Origin: Bathymodiolus brooksi
Taxonomy: Eukaryota > Mollusca > Bivalvia > Mytilida > Modiolidae
DNA: 64,000 nucleotides
NCBI GenBank assembly: GCA_963680875.1
Contig: OY804588.1
Coordinates: 79,632,829 to 79,696,828 of the forward strand
Direction of reading: 5' to 3'
Positions 11,365 to 23,279 of the stretch are shown here, in pieces. Below the pieces are notes generated by a model. That model had not been told where the DNA came from, did not search any database, and saw only the letters and a program-made list of their open reading frames with translations. The position numbers and the translations under genes are program-made. Position 1 is the stretch's first letter; each line of letters begins with the position of its first letter.

Positions 11365-11470
11365 GACAGAAAATCAATAATCGCTCTCACCTATGTGCTG
11401 TCCATTTACATTGTGCACAGCAGACGACACACATTTCACAGGATGACAGAAAATCAATAATCGCTCTCTG
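11365..11470. repeat. two copies of a 24-bp sequence
   Basis: GACAGAAAATCAATAATCGC followed by TCTC occurs at about 11365 and 11444, with ~55 bp of other sequence between. Just upstream of the hairpin at 11555. Confidence 0.7.
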
Positions 11471-11554
11471 TGATCTTTGTCCAAAGATACACGTATTTAT
11501 GTTTTTCCTATAATAAGGACAGACTTATTAATGTTGGAACATTCAGATAAAAAT

Positions 11555-11657
11555 GTTATCAGTCTCTAGATGTTTTATATCAGCCGAACCTTTTAGCAAA
11601 ACCACTGCCCTTTAAAACGGGATATATAACATCTCGAGACTGATAACGTATAATATA
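11555..11657. other. 103-nt near-perfect inverted repeat (hairpin)
   Basis: Left arm starts GTTATCAGTCTC at 11555; right arm ends GAGACTGATAAC at 11657. The 27-base arms pair at 25 positions, with about 49 nt between them. It could be a foldback (MITE-like) remnant or a small-RNA precursor. The loop is long for a typical animal miRNA and no clear target duplication flanks it. Confidence 0.7.
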
Positions 11658-11889
11658 AAGTGTGTATTTTTGATATTCTGAGATAACATCTGCATAGGCC
11701 GATTATTTTACTGGAGCAGGCTACACGAGAACATTCATAGCATTGCTGTTGGTCATTATAAGCAGGATGGGATTCTACAATCAGGCAGCTCCTTATATTC
11801 CAGGAGGAGGATATTTGTTGTGCCTTAAGTCATCATGTTCTGTCATCAGAAGCTCGTGTACCATGCTATCTGAATTAGATCTTTAATAT

Positions 11890-12450
11890 ATACCCTGAAT
11901 TTTAATGAGTTAACAAATATTCATATGAGAATATAGACTATATCTCGAGTGAAACGGTAGGTATCTGTTGAGAATTAGAAACTGTGTACCATTCGTAATC
12001 ACTTGGGTTCACCCGCAGTCTGTTTTCACATTTTTGGGTTTTCTGTGATAAGTGCCAAATGTTGCCTGCGTCGCTGAATAGTTCATTCTAGATTGCCACT
12101 TTTTTTTTTTTTTCTAATGTTTATTTACTAATGACGGATAATCCCAGTTGTCAATAGATTTACAGGCTCTATATTGGGACGTGTTTCCTAGCAACGAAGG
12201 ATTAGGTTTATACCTTAATGTGTGTTTAATCTAATATCAGAGACAATTTACAAGTTCTCAATTTCTCATTAAAATCTCTCGGATTTAATCTTTTGTTCTG
12301 TGGCAGATAATTATTCATGTTTGTCATTAATGTCTGAAAATAGCTCTGTTAATCCATATTCTGTAAAATCCTGGGAAGATAATTATACAGGCATATAATC
12401 CAACAAAAATGCTGGTTAATAATACATTATTACAAGAAAAGGCTTCATGA
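11890..12450. other. unassigned DNA
   Basis: A T-rich run at ~12100 and unique AT-rich sequence; no gene or recognised repeat. Confidence 0.45.
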
Positions 12451-12713
12451 GATTGATTGATATGATTGCTTTTTTGGTGTTTAACGCCACTTTCAGCAAT
12501 ATTTCAGCTATATCATGGTGACCAGTTTTAGTGGTGGAAGAAGCCGGAAGAGAACCACCGACCATGGGCAAGCAGCTGGTAAACTTTATCACTTGCGGCT
12601 GCAAGTCGAGTGCACCCTTTTTTGTAATTTACAAAGCCGGACACGAACCCACGCGTATTGGTAATAGGCTTGTATGGTAATCTAACTACTTAACTCATTG
12701 AGCAATCCGGGCC
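12451..12713 (-). mobile_element. SINE-A copy
   Basis: Starts with GATTGATTGA (tail), then GTGTTTAACGCCACTTTCAG, the CCATGGGCAAGCAGCTGG block and GCCGGACACGAACCC (B box in reverse). It ends in GAGCAATCCGGGCC (the reversed head). Full length. Confidence 0.9.
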
Positions 12714-12979
12714 TTTGACTATATGTTAGTAGAGAGAAGACAAAATCAGAAATAAATAATAAAAAAAAACCAAAGACACATAAAAAAAGAAAGTACAACA
12801 TATGAGAGAAATAAATACATATGTAAGAAAGGATATGGATGTGCGGCTGTTGTTTTCTCTTATCACCTAACTCTTTTAAAACATTTTTATCTAAATCTAA
12901 AAATTATATTGATTCTCACTTTCGCTGATATAATAAGCATGTATACTGACCAACATTTACGTTGACTAAAACTGACATT

Positions 12980-13035
12980 GTATTGCCTGTCCTTTGATTA
13001 CGGGTTTCTGATTACCCCCTTGGTATCTTCAAACT
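12980..13035 (+). repeat. R1 terminal fragment
   Basis: TTGCCTGTCCTTTGATTACG then TGATTACCCCCTTGGTATCT and TCAAACTTG. Confidence 0.6.
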
Positions 13036-13900
13036 TGTGTTGTTTCCTAACCATTTCCCCTAAGTCATGTATAATAAACACAATAACAGCCTTTTGAATC
13101 GGTCAATATGAGTTGTTTATATACGTAGTGAACCACTATCGACCTTGGCTTAAGGCCGAGGTCAATATTGATTCCCAAGGTCCACTAAAAACTCATTATT
13201 GACCTCTACTAATTACTGTAGTTGTATACAATCAAATATGTAAACAAAAATACAACCAATCGACATTGTGTCGTCATAATTATAATTATATGTTTAGCAG
13301 TTGGTATTCTTGGTACGAAAACTGCATATACTAGCGAGATTTCGTCGATTTGATTATTCATGTCACTACTGCAATGGAAATCCATGTCAAAATCCATAAT
13401 AAAATATATATAATAAAAAGTAGATATTACGGTGGGGGGTGTTTCCTTATGTAATATTTGGCATGGTGGTGCCACTGGATTTTTCTAAAACACCAACCAT
13501 TCATAATTATAATCTCTCATCATGAAAAGCATACCCGTTCGTATATTCGAAATACGAACACCATACCTATTCATATACTATTCAGTTATTGGTGACCGAT
13601 TCATTTACGTGATTATAATCCAACATAAACACACACAGATCGATACTGCACCATTTACCTTATCATAGCATTTATATAAGATGTTTTTTTGTAATAACGA
13701 AGTTGCATGAGTTTGTATAAATTCGCCCATTGATTTATCATAGCTTGAAAACCCCACCCATTGATGATAAGAGTGTGGAATTGTACGACCCAATTGTATA
13801 TTTGACAGCTGCAAAAGTGGCCCCAGTCCAGCGACATATCTGTGGTATTAATACGGGTGCTATGTTAGGTCGTATTTATTTCATTCGAGAGAGCACTTCA
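13036..13900. other. unassigned DNA
   Basis: One short inverted repeat (GACCTTGGC/GCCGAGGTC near 13140-13162); otherwise nothing recognised. Several 60-90 codon ORFs overlap on both strands without coding character. Confidence 0.45.
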
Positions 13901-13902
13901 CC

Positions 13903-13968
13903 GATTTCTCATTGTGTTGTCTGTTCTTCGATTTACGTATTCTGATTAACCCTTTGGTATCTTCGAAG
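13903..13968 (+). repeat. R1 terminal fragment
   Basis: CATTGTGTTGTCTGTTCTTC, GATTTACGTATTCTG and CCCTTTGGTATCTTCGAAG. Confidence 0.7.
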
Positions 13969-13969
13969 A

Positions 13970-14840
13970 CACATATATATATGACACAGTTGTCTTTGCT
14001 CTGTTGTAAACATGCAGAACACGCGTCTTGAATTCTCCCTCGCTAACTCGTCCGAATTTAAATTATTTCTTGTCTAATTCATATGGGCGCATAAAAAGGC
14101 AACACATAAATTACGTGTGTTTGCTCGCAGTAACTTCACTTCTTTTTTCTTGCGAAACAACGTTTAATACTTAATTACAAACATGACAATGTACTAAATA
14201 AAAATCATTCAAACAGGCATTTATATCAATTAAATTACCCCGCCCTAATTACCGCCAAAACATGTCTCGCGCAAAAGATACCTGTTACTACGTGTATTTA
14301 AAACCTGGAAAATGCATACTATCCAAACAGGTTACCCAACTTTATTTATATCTTACATATATATTTAAAGGGAAAAACCCATTATCAAACGAAAAGAAAT
14401 ACATGTATATTGACAGTCCTATCCCTTTATGACTTGACAATTTCTATTTGCAGTTATATTTATATAACCGTAGGGTATTTCCTAATTCAGCCTAACTATA
14501 GACAACATTATATGAAACATATCAATACAATACATACTGGATGTCATTTGATCTCACCTGGGAAAACATCTGATTGATTTTTTACTTATATTTTCACTTT
14601 TATTCTGGTTTCCAGAGATTAATACTTCCGACGATTTTGATTGGCTGAATCAAGAAACAATATATATCAATACTTTGCGATATATATTAATTAGCAATTG
14701 TGAGATGAGCTCCACCAATCTGAAGTGAATTGATTGTAAACTCAACATAACGTATTATCGAATAAAACATTGCGCTGCTACGGATTTGTTCCTAGTTAAC
14801 GGAAAGACAATATATTTTCCAGGATGAGGGTAAGTTATAT
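13970..14840. other. unassigned DNA
   Basis: No gene, RNA or repeat family recognised in this AT-rich block. Confidence 0.45.
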
Positions 14841-14844
14841 GGTT

Positions 14845-14942
14845 GTTTGACGATTTTTTTTCTTTTCCTTTTGGCCATTGTATTCTCTGTTCTTCGATTG
14901 ACGGATTCTGATTAACCCCTTTAGTGTCTTCTAACTCTTCTT
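14845..14942 (+). repeat. R1 terminal fragment
   Basis: TTTTCCTTTTGGCCATTGTA … GACGGATTCTGATTAACCCC … TAGTGTCTTCTAACTCTTC. Confidence 0.7.
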
Positions 14943-15422
14943 TTAACTAATCCGAGAAATACTTTCTTTATTGTTATTGCTAAATGTTCAATTGGTTTAA
15001 TTACTAACTTTATGTTGTTATTATTTTTATTATTATTGTTATACATTAACAAAGTTTTCCTATGTAAATGCAATACGAGAAAACGTATTTGATATAGATA
15101 ATTTCAATTCGGAATAATATTGATGTAAGGGAAAATGGCACAGATACACCTGGAACTCTAGCCAAAATAAAAAATTACACAACAACATGACACGCCGCTT
15201 TCGCATTTTTGTCCATTCTTTATAGATTTGGAAATTTGGGTCAGGTTAGGAGTTCAAATATTCATCAATGCCATTTCTAAAGTGGAAAAATGTTTATCGG
15301 TAATGGATGTTCTATATCTACACTGTTTAAGTCTGAAATAAAGGAGAGAAAAATAATATGATTAATAATTATGTAGTTTTATTTACTGAACTTTAATTTC
15401 TAAGAAAAAGAAAAAGAAAAAC

Positions 15423-15426
<4 letters not shown>

Positions 15427-15459
<33 letters not shown>
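15427..15459. repeat. (GA)n microsatellite
   Basis: An uninterrupted GA run of about 16 dinucleotides, preceded by an AAGAAAAAG-rich tract. Confidence 0.95.
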
Positions 15460-15545
15460 TCTAGTCATTTAAATATTCAACTGATTTATGTGACGCCTAT
15501 TAATTCTACTTTCTCTAACTTCTTTGTACTATTATTCATTATCTG

Positions 15546-17990
15546 CATTTTTATTAGTAGCACTATTTTGTGTGTATGTACGGACTTTCGTGTCCGTGGT
15601 GGTAGGCTCGTTGTATTTACATATATCTATATTTTTATTAGTAGCAGTATTTTGTGTGTGTGTACGGACTTTCGTGTCCGCGGTCGTAAGCTCGTTGTAT
15701 TTACATATATCTACATTTTTATTAGTAGCAATATTTTGTGTGTGTGTACGGACTTTCGTGTCCGCGGTCGTAGGCTCGTTGTATTTACATATATCTACAT
15801 TTTTATTAGTAGCAATATGTTGTGTGTGTGTACGGACTTTCGTGTCCGCGGTCGTAAGCTCGTTGTATTTACATATATCTACATTTTTATTAGTAGCAAT
15901 ATTTTGTGTGTGTGTACGGACTTTCGTGTCCGCGGTCGTAGGCTCGTTGTATTTACATATATCTACATTTTTAGTAGTAGCAATATTTTGTGTGTGTGTA
16001 CGGACTTTCGTGTCCGCGGTCGTAGGCTCGTTGTATTTACATATATCTACATTTTTATTAGTAGCAGTATTTTGTGTGTATGTACGGACTTTCGTGTCCG
16101 GGGTCGTAGGCTCGTTGTATTTACATATATCTATATTTTTATTAGTAGCAGTATTTTGTGTGTGAGTACGAACTTTCGTGTCCGCGGTCGTAAGCTCGTT
16201 GTATTTACATATATCTACATTTTTATTAGTAGCAATATTTTGTGTGTGTGTACGGACTTTCGTGTCCGCGGTCGTAGGCTCTTTGTATTTACATATATCT
16301 ACATTTTTATTAGTAGCAGTATTTTGTGTGTATGTACGGACTTTCGTGTCCGCGGTCGTAGGCTCGTTGTATTTACATATATCTATATTTTTATTAGTAG
16401 CAGTATTTTGTGTGTGTGTACGGACTTTCGTGTCCGCGGTCGTAAGCTCGTTGTATTTACATATATCTACATTTTTATTAGTAGCAATATTTTGTGTGTG
16501 TGTACGGACTTTCGTGTCCGCGGTCGTAGGCTCTTTGTATTTACATATATCTACATTTTTATTAGTAGCAATATTTTGTGTGTGTGTACGGACTTTCGCG
16601 TCCGCGGTCGTAAGCTCATTGTATTTACATATATCTATATTTTTATTAGTAGCAGTATTTTGTGTGTATGTACGGACTTTCGTGTCCGCGGTCGTAAGCT
16701 CATTGTATTTACATATATCTACATTTTTATTAGCAGCAGTATTTTGTATGTATGTACGGACTTTCGTGGCCGCGATCGTAGGCTCATTGTATTTACATAT
16801 ATCTGCATTTTTATTAGCAGCAGTAGTTTGTGTGTGTATGTACGGACTTTCGCGTCCGCGGTCGTAAGCTCATTGTATTTACATATATCTACATTTTTAT
16901 TAGCAGCAGTATTTTGTGTGTATGTACGGACTTTCGTGTCCGCGGTCGTAGGCTCGTTGTATTTACATATATCTATATTTTTATTAGTAGCAGTATTTTG
17001 TGTGTGTGTACGGACTTTCGTGTCCGCGGTCGTAAGCTCGTTGTATTTACATATATCTACATTTTTATTAGTAGCAATATTTTGTGTGTGTGTACGGACT
17101 TTCGTGTCCGCGGTCGTAGGCTCTTTGTATTTACATATATCTACATTTTTATTAGTAGCAATATTTTGTGTGTGTGTACGGACTTTCGCGTCCGCGGTCG
17201 TAAGCTCATTGTATTTACATATATCTACATTTTTATTAGCAGCAGTATTTTGTATGTATGTACGGACTTTCGTGGCCGCGATCGTAGGCTCATTGTATTT
17301 ACATATATCTGCATTTTTATTAGCAGCAGTAGTTTGTGTGTGTATGTACGGACTTTCGCGTCCGCGGTCGTAAGCTCATTGTATTTACATATATCTACAT
17401 TTTTATTAGCAGCAGTATTTTGTGTGTATGTACGGACTTTCGTGTCCGCGGTCGTAAGCTCATTGTATTTACATATATCTATATTTTTATTAGTAGCAGT
17501 ATTTTGTGTGTGTATGTACGGACTTTCGCGTCCGCGGTCGTAAGCTCATTGTATTTACATATATCTACATTTTTATTAGCAGCAGTATTTTGTATGTATG
17601 TACGGACTTTCGTGGCCGCGATCGTAGGCTCATTGTATTTACATATATCTATATTTTGTTTAGTAGCAGTATTTTGTGTGTGTGTTTACGGACTTTCGTG
17701 TCCGCGGTCGTAAGCTCATTGTATTTACATATATATACATTTTTATTAGTAGCAGTATTTGTGTGTGTACGGACTTTCGCGTCCGCGGTTGTAGGCTCAT
17801 TGTATTTACATATATATATACATTTTTATTACTAGCAGTATTTTGTGTGTATGTACGGACTTTCGCGTCCGCGGTTGTAGGCTCATTGTATTTACATATA
17901 TATACATTTTTATTAGTAGCAGTATTTTGTGTGTATGTACGGACTTTCGTGGCTGTGGTCGTGGGCTCATTGTATTTATATCTACTGATT
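15546..17990. repeat. 84-bp satellite array, about 29 units
   Basis: The unit contains GTAGCAATATTTTGTGTGTG, TGTACGGACTTTCGTGTCCG, CGGTCGTAGGCTCGTTGTAT and TTACATATATCTACATTTTTATTA (last block shown in part in some units). 84 bp = 28 codons without stops in two + frames, so ORFs up to 627 codons arise (FISSNILCVCTDFRVRG-type repeat). Units with +2 bases (GTGTGTGTATG) shift the frame at about 16830, 17336 and 17506, which argues against selection for coding. Each unit carries a 5-bp hairpin CGGAC-TTTCGT-GTCCG. Confidence 0.95.
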
Positions 17991-17999
17991 CAATTAGTG

Positions 18000-18165
18000 T
18001 CTATCGCCGCTAAATTCGTGACTTTGCTTCCAGTCAATAGTCAGGTCAAGTCACTCGATAAAGTTGTCAATGACTTTTGGCAGGTCAGTGGCATTCACCA
18101 ATAACACTGACCGCCGTGGTGTAACTGAATTATTGCTGAAAGTGGCATTAAATGTGTATGACCCT
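18000..18165 (+). mobile_element. SINE-B 3' fragment
   Basis: GATAAAGTTGTCAATGACTT … ACCAATAACACTGACCGCCG … TGAATTATTGCTGAAAGTGG CATTAAATG. Head missing; it adjoins the end of the 84-bp array. Confidence 0.65.
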
Positions 18166-18980
18166 ATACAATAATATGCTATGGCCATATTTAACTTCTA
18201 TGAACAGCAACATAAACAAGATAATATTTGTCAAATCGTGCATTTGTTAATGAATCATGCTTTGATTTCTAGAATTCCCCCAATTGTGTTGAATTATATC
18301 CGTTTGGTATACATCGTTTATTAATTTAAGTATTACAAGTAAGAACAAATTAAGTAAAAAATAAATAAATAAAATAAAAAAATAAAAACTTAATATTCAC
18401 AATTTCACATTTTCACAAATTCACATTTTCACATTATCACTATTTCACATGTTCACACCTTCACAATTTCATATTTTCACATAACCCATACATCAAGAGG
18501 AATGTTGCTGTTAGCAAAATAATAAAAATAAAGAATCCATTATGCTTGATTTTTCTATGACAATTTATTTATATCTAGCTGTTATTATCGAGCATTTTAT
18601 TTCTGAAACATAAAACTTCAATAATGACAACTATTTTACCATTAATATAAACACGTACTCTTTCCAATGTAAATATTTGCTTTTGTTTATGTGACCGTCA
18701 ATCGAATATGCTGATTTCTAATCCATTAAATCAGGAATACAAGCATTTTCATCCATTATTATTTTCTAGCATCATATATCAATAAATTAAAATCCTGGCT
18801 GATCTAATTATATCATTTTTTTTTATAATTAACAGTTATATGGTAACAAAAACAAATAATTGTTCACGTCTTTATATTGGGACAGTGACAGATATGTACT
18901 CAAAACAATATTTTGCACTCTGCGGGGAATGTTGCCATGGAAATAGATAGACAGAAGTGGAGATAATTTACTTAACTCAT
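18166..18980. other. unassigned DNA with a TTTCACA-rich tract
   Basis: 18398-18482 is a degenerate run of TTTCACA/TTTTCACA motifs. The remainder is AT-rich without genes. Confidence 0.55.
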
Positions 18981-18984
18981 GATA

Positions 18985-19160
18985 TTTAGAGAAAACCTAA
19001 TGAACAATCCAGAGACAACACTGGCAACATTCGGCACACGACACAAAACAAAGACAAGTAAAACGAACAACACAACACAACACAGAAAACTACAAAGGTG
19101 AACAACACGGACTCCACCAAAAATCGGGATGAACCCATGTTCTCTTCAATGGTTGGCATT
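18985..19160 (-). repeat. degenerate R1-like copy
   Basis: ATCCAGAGACAACACTGGCA, ACACGACACAAAACAAAGAC, CAACACGGACTCCACCAAAA and GGATGAACCCATGTTCTC keep R1 order in reverse. Confidence 0.55.
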
Positions 19161-19339
19161 TCCTATCAATTTCATTACTTTCTCATTGTTGCCATATCGA
19201 ACAGACCGCTGATATTACTTTGAAATATACGAGTAGTCGAGTTTTTCGGGATAAGTAAAACTGTCAGCTACCACAAAGTGACTACATATTTACACCATGG
19301 TATCCAATTCAATGACTCATCAAAATGACGACGGGTAAA

Positions 19340-19520
19340 CACCAGTGGCGCAGGAATTGCATACCATTTCGGTGCATTTAAGTTCAGCCTCCATGTTTTG
19401 TGAGATGTTCCTGTGGCTCAGGTTTAAGTTTTCTGTGTAGAGTCTTGTAAATCATTGTTTGTACTTTTGTCATCTTTCGTGTTGATCATTGTATTATATA
19501 TTCCCATTTAATGTCTTCGA
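19340..19520 (+). repeat. degenerate R1-like copy
   Basis: CACCAGTGGCGCAGGAATTG … TGTTCCTGTGGCTCAGGTTT … TTGTAAATCATTGTTTGTAC … TTTAATGTCTTCGAATTTT. Confidence 0.5.
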
Positions 19521-19560
19521 ATTTTGGTTTGACTGTACCTCTCTCCTCTAACGAACACAA

Positions 19561-19872
19561 GGGCCCGGGGGTGGCGCAATTAGTTAGGTAGTTGTAGGGC
19601 CCGGGTGGCGCAATGAGTTAGGTAGTTGTAGGGACTGGGTGGCGCAATGAGTTAGGTAGTTTGATTACCTAACAACTCATACAAACCTATCACCAATTAC
19701 AAAAAAGGGTGCATTCGACTCGCAGTCGCAAGTGATAAAGTTTACCAGTTGCTTGCCCATGGTCGGTGGTTCTCTCCGGGTACTCCAGCTTCTTCCACCA
19801 CTAAAGCTGGTCGCCATGATATAGCTGAAATATTGCTGAAAGTGACATTAAGCACCCCAAAAAAAAAAAAAT
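19561..19872 (+). mobile_element. SINE-A copy with tandemly triplicated head
   Basis: The first ~35 bases of the SINE (GGGCCCGGGTGGCGCAATGA, GTTAGGTAGTTGTA) occur three times in a row (about 19561-19665) before a single complete body. The body has the TGGTCGGTGGTTCTCTCCGG block and the tail TATAGCTGAAATATTGCTGA … AAGCACC and poly-A. The tRNA-derived A-box region is therefore repeated. Confidence 0.85.
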
Positions 19873-21490
19873 CTAACGAACACCAGGTTATTAAAATGCG
19901 TTGAAACCGGCCACTAATTAATTATGTCGTTGACGTTAACATTAAGACATACAACATTAATCTGAATCACGAATCTGATATAAATTAATCTGGCTGTCAT
20001 TGTCACTTTTCATATAATATTAATATTACTCCAGCAGCTTACATACACAATCTTATCACCGAAATCAAATAAAATACTTCAAAATCAACATTTTAAGCAA
20101 TACATTAACCAACATTTAGCAGAAAAGTGTAAATATATTAGCTAGGGTTCACGTAAAGAACAAATATATATTGGTATATTTCGCTTCAAGTGTATGATTT
20201 TGAAAGATAATTTATTTCGGAAAAAAAAACGAAAAAAAAAAAACCCCAACAAAAACCAGTTGATTCAAACGGTTGATCACGTGGTCCAGCAGAAAGGACT
20301 TCTCATTATCTGTTGTTCTGTAGCCGACAAACAACAAAGTCATTGTGTTTTTAGACTGATGATTTGCAAACTCTACCTATCGGTAAACATATATCATTTG
20401 ACAAAGAAAACAACACGTATAACAGTATCATTATTCACCAGGAAACCTAAGCGCTTTATTTGCACCCTTTTAATGATATACACCACATATCATTCTACTT
20501 TAATAGTGTGTAAGAATAATATGTAATTACTTTTTACCTGACAATTTCCATCTTTTTTAATAACTATTTTTTGCTTACAACATAATTATTTATCTAACTT
20601 TTATGGAATTGTTATTTACAATAGAAAAAAAACCCCGTGAAAAGCGTGTAGTACACAAATATGAATCGGCGATTTCCGTCAGCGGGTAACGAGATATATG
20701 ATATGGACGTAAAAAAACGGAAGCTGCACAACCAAATAGAAATAAAACAACCTTTTAATCAAGAAAGTCATATATCAGAGCCGTCTACCCAGAATGCAAC
20801 ACCTTTAATGAATTCCTCCCTGACGACTGTGTCAGTTTTTACCTGTACAATGTACTTTATTTATTGCTCTCTAGAAATCTACGATCTACAAACAACAAAA
20901 GAATTAGACCGGCTATCAACACGATTTCTAGAATAGTATGTCGTATGTCTAACTACAACATTATCTCTGCAAGGATCCACTTTTAATAATGTAATTCTTT
21001 CTTCCGAGGCTTAAACGCAAAATTTAATTCATTTTAAATAATGTCAATATGCTCCTTGGAGGAAACTACATGCAGAGTTCTATTGAAGCTTATTTCATTT
21101 TAATGGAGTTACATATTTGTGAGAGTACTAGTTAGTATTCCTGGATGTGTTTTTACTATGAATACAGAAACATTAGAATAAAATTGCAAGCTCATTATAT
21201 ATATTTCTCCAAAACTATTCTAAATTCTTTATGGTGAAATTTTGGTTTTTAGAAAATCCCAAACAAATGGAACGACCTCGTTTAGTCAGATATAGTTGCT
21301 ATGAAAAAAAATCAAAATCAATAAATTTAAAACGGGGCCAAATTGCAAAATGACGAATTATCCAACAACAAGCTTTGAATGTTGTGTTAGTTTGCGCATA
21401 GTAGTGTTCAAAGCATATTATTATATTTTAATTTATATGATCGATTTTTATTGGATTAAATTAGTCAGGTGATAATAAAATAATTGTAAT
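19873..21490. other. unassigned DNA, ~1.6 kb
   Basis: Open frames at 20194-20526 (110 codons, Lys-rich from an A-run) and 20661-20936 (91 codons starting MNRRFPSAGN) show no domain I recognise. I do not call them genes. No repeat family seen. Confidence 0.4.
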
Positions 21491-21497
21491 TGAGATG

Positions 21498-21716
21498 TTT
21501 TGCCAAAATTTACGCTGCCGGGAAACAACCCTATTATTCCCCGCCGAAGAACACCTACTGTTAACGGCAGAACTACCCAATTTTCCCCCACAAGGGAGAT
21601 AACCTATTAAATATTGGCAACATTTGCGCTGCTGGGAAACAACCGTATTGTTCCCCGCCGAACAACCCAATTTCCCCCCCAAGGGAGATAACCTATAGAA
21701 CATTGGCAAAAATATA
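21498..21716. repeat. two tandem copies of a ~105-115-bp unit
   Basis: Both copies share GCTGCTGGGAAACAACC(G/C), TATT.TTCCCCGCCGAA, CCCAATTT.CCCCC and AGGGAGATAACCTAT. Short terminal inverted motif TTGCCAA/TTGGCAA at the outer ends. Confidence 0.75.
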
Positions 21717-21794
21717 ATAAAACAATTACTCGGGAAAACAACTCCCCCCTCAGGTTGACTAATCTGGATGTTTCCATACACAGAGGGTCGTAAT

Positions 21795-21905
21795 TGTATA
21801 TTGTGTTGTGCTTTGTTTTGTTTCTACGTCTTGTATACCCTATGTTGCCAGTTTCTCTGGATTGTCCTTTTTTGATTGTCCCTTCTGTATTCTCTAACAT
21901 TAATT
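21795..21905 (+). repeat. R1 variant copy
   Basis: TTGTGTTGTGCTTTGTTTTG … TATACCCTATGTTGCCAGTT … CTCTGGATTGTCC … CCCTTCTGTATTCTCTAAC. Same variant as at 4495 and 60500. Confidence 0.6.
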
Positions 21906-22109
21906 TGGATAAAATAATGTTTGGTGCTGCGAAAACCTGACAACAAATTAATGGCATCGCATCATCTGGTTGACTTGATTGATAAGGAGGTCAGGATATT
22001 TGAGAAAATACGAATCTCAAGCTGAATATGAAACAAACATTGCATCGAATGCCCAAATAAATCAAAGGTTCTTCACCGTATGCAATTCAAATTATCCAGT
22101 GTTGTTTCG

Positions 22110-22262
22110 GTGAGCCAGCACTATAAAATTACAACTAGGCTTGTTGGTCTTGTACAAAGTGAATGACTTATCATCATCTCATTTAAAATTAACTTGTTCT
22201 CTCCATGACATAGCTGAACAATTGATGAGTTGGCGTTAAACAACAATCACGCACTCACTGAC
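22110..22262 (+). mobile_element. SINE-C fragment
   Basis: Ends TGTTCTCTCCATGACATAGC … AATTGATGAGTTGGCGTTAA ACAACAATCACGCACTCACTG. Same tail as at 53720 and 55168; preceded by a head-like GGTCTTGTACAAAGTG. Confidence 0.7.
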
Positions 22263-22264
22263 TC

Positions 22265-22976
22265 ATAACAGTAAGAAAAAACATTTTTTAATCAATTTTT
22301 TATGGCTTGATATATAAAACCCAATAAGAGTTCCTTTGTTGTATTTTTTTCATTTAATATTCTAAGCTATAATCATGAAAAAATAACCAATTTTCTGACA
22401 AAGTAAAGCTCATAATAAATTCTGGAAAAGTAAATAAATTCAAATTGTAAAAAGATAATTACTCGTTTTCCCCCAATTATCTGCTTTCTCAGCTTAAATA
22501 ACGAATAATAAATTAATGTTTGTTTATCCCAGGAATGGTAATTACATCTAAAACCAATGATCAATTAGTAAACCAATACTTAAGATTTATAAGAAAAATA
22601 AATGAACATTTTACAAGACAACTTTTATTAAAATTATTCCAGAAAAATCAATTCAAAGATCAGATTATTGTAATGGGAAACAAATGACTTTGCATTGCTA
22701 TGGCGGGAATGACTATGTTGTATCACATCCGATTCTGTAGGTTCAATGGCTTCCTCTATTGGTGTTGCTACTGGTGGCGAAACAAGGATCGTCTGGGTGC
22801 GCAGTTAGTTCACGCATGTAATTGTATCATGTAGAAAAGAGTATAACAGAGTATTAATATTATTGAATAATTTACTCGAAAATAATTTCCAACACACCCT
22901 ATTCAATTATGGGTAATTATTACATGTAGTAAGCCCCTAATTTGGGCCCTAATATTAACTTGCAATATCCATACAA
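22265..22976. other. unassigned DNA
   Basis: AT-rich, no gene or family recognised. Confidence 0.45.
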
Positions 22977-22988
22977 CATTACTAAGGA

Positions 22989-23266
22989 TTTGATTTGATT
23001 TGATTTTTGGTGTTTAACGCCACTTTCAGTAATATTTCAGATATATCATGGCGACCTGTTTTAGTGGTGGAAGATGCCGGAATACCCGAAGAGAACCACC
23101 GACATTGTGCAAGCAACTGGTAAACTTTACCACTTGCGGCTGCGAGTCGAGTGCACCCTTTTTGTAATTTACAAATCCGAACGCGAACCCACGCCGTATT
23201 GGTGATTGGCTTGTATGAGTTGTTAGGTAATCCAACTACCTAAATCATTGAGCCACCCGAGCCATT
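22989..23266 (-). mobile_element. SINE-A copy with clean 12-bp target duplication
   Basis: Full-length reversed SINE-A (tail TTTGATTTGATTTTTGGTG, head end GAGCCACCCGAGCC). Flanked by CATTACTAAGGA at 22977-22988 and 23267-23278, the expected signature of LINE-mediated retroposition. Useful as the normal reference for the SINEs with much longer flanking repeats. Confidence 0.95.
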
Positions 23267-23279
23267 CATTACTAAGGAA

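Noticed and set aside
15490..17713. 627-codon and shorter overlapping ORFs with FTYIYIFISS repeats
   Set aside because: Created by the 84-bp satellite; frame-shifting +2 variants and several equally open frames argue against coding.
20194..20526. 110-codon ORF starting in a Lys-rich run
   Set aside because: Begins in an A-run giving KKKRKKK; composition is that of random AT-rich DNA.
20661..20936. 91-codon ORF MNRRFPSAGN… as a gene or exon
   Set aside because: No recognised domain, no convincing splice sites, and the length is within chance for this AT-rich region.
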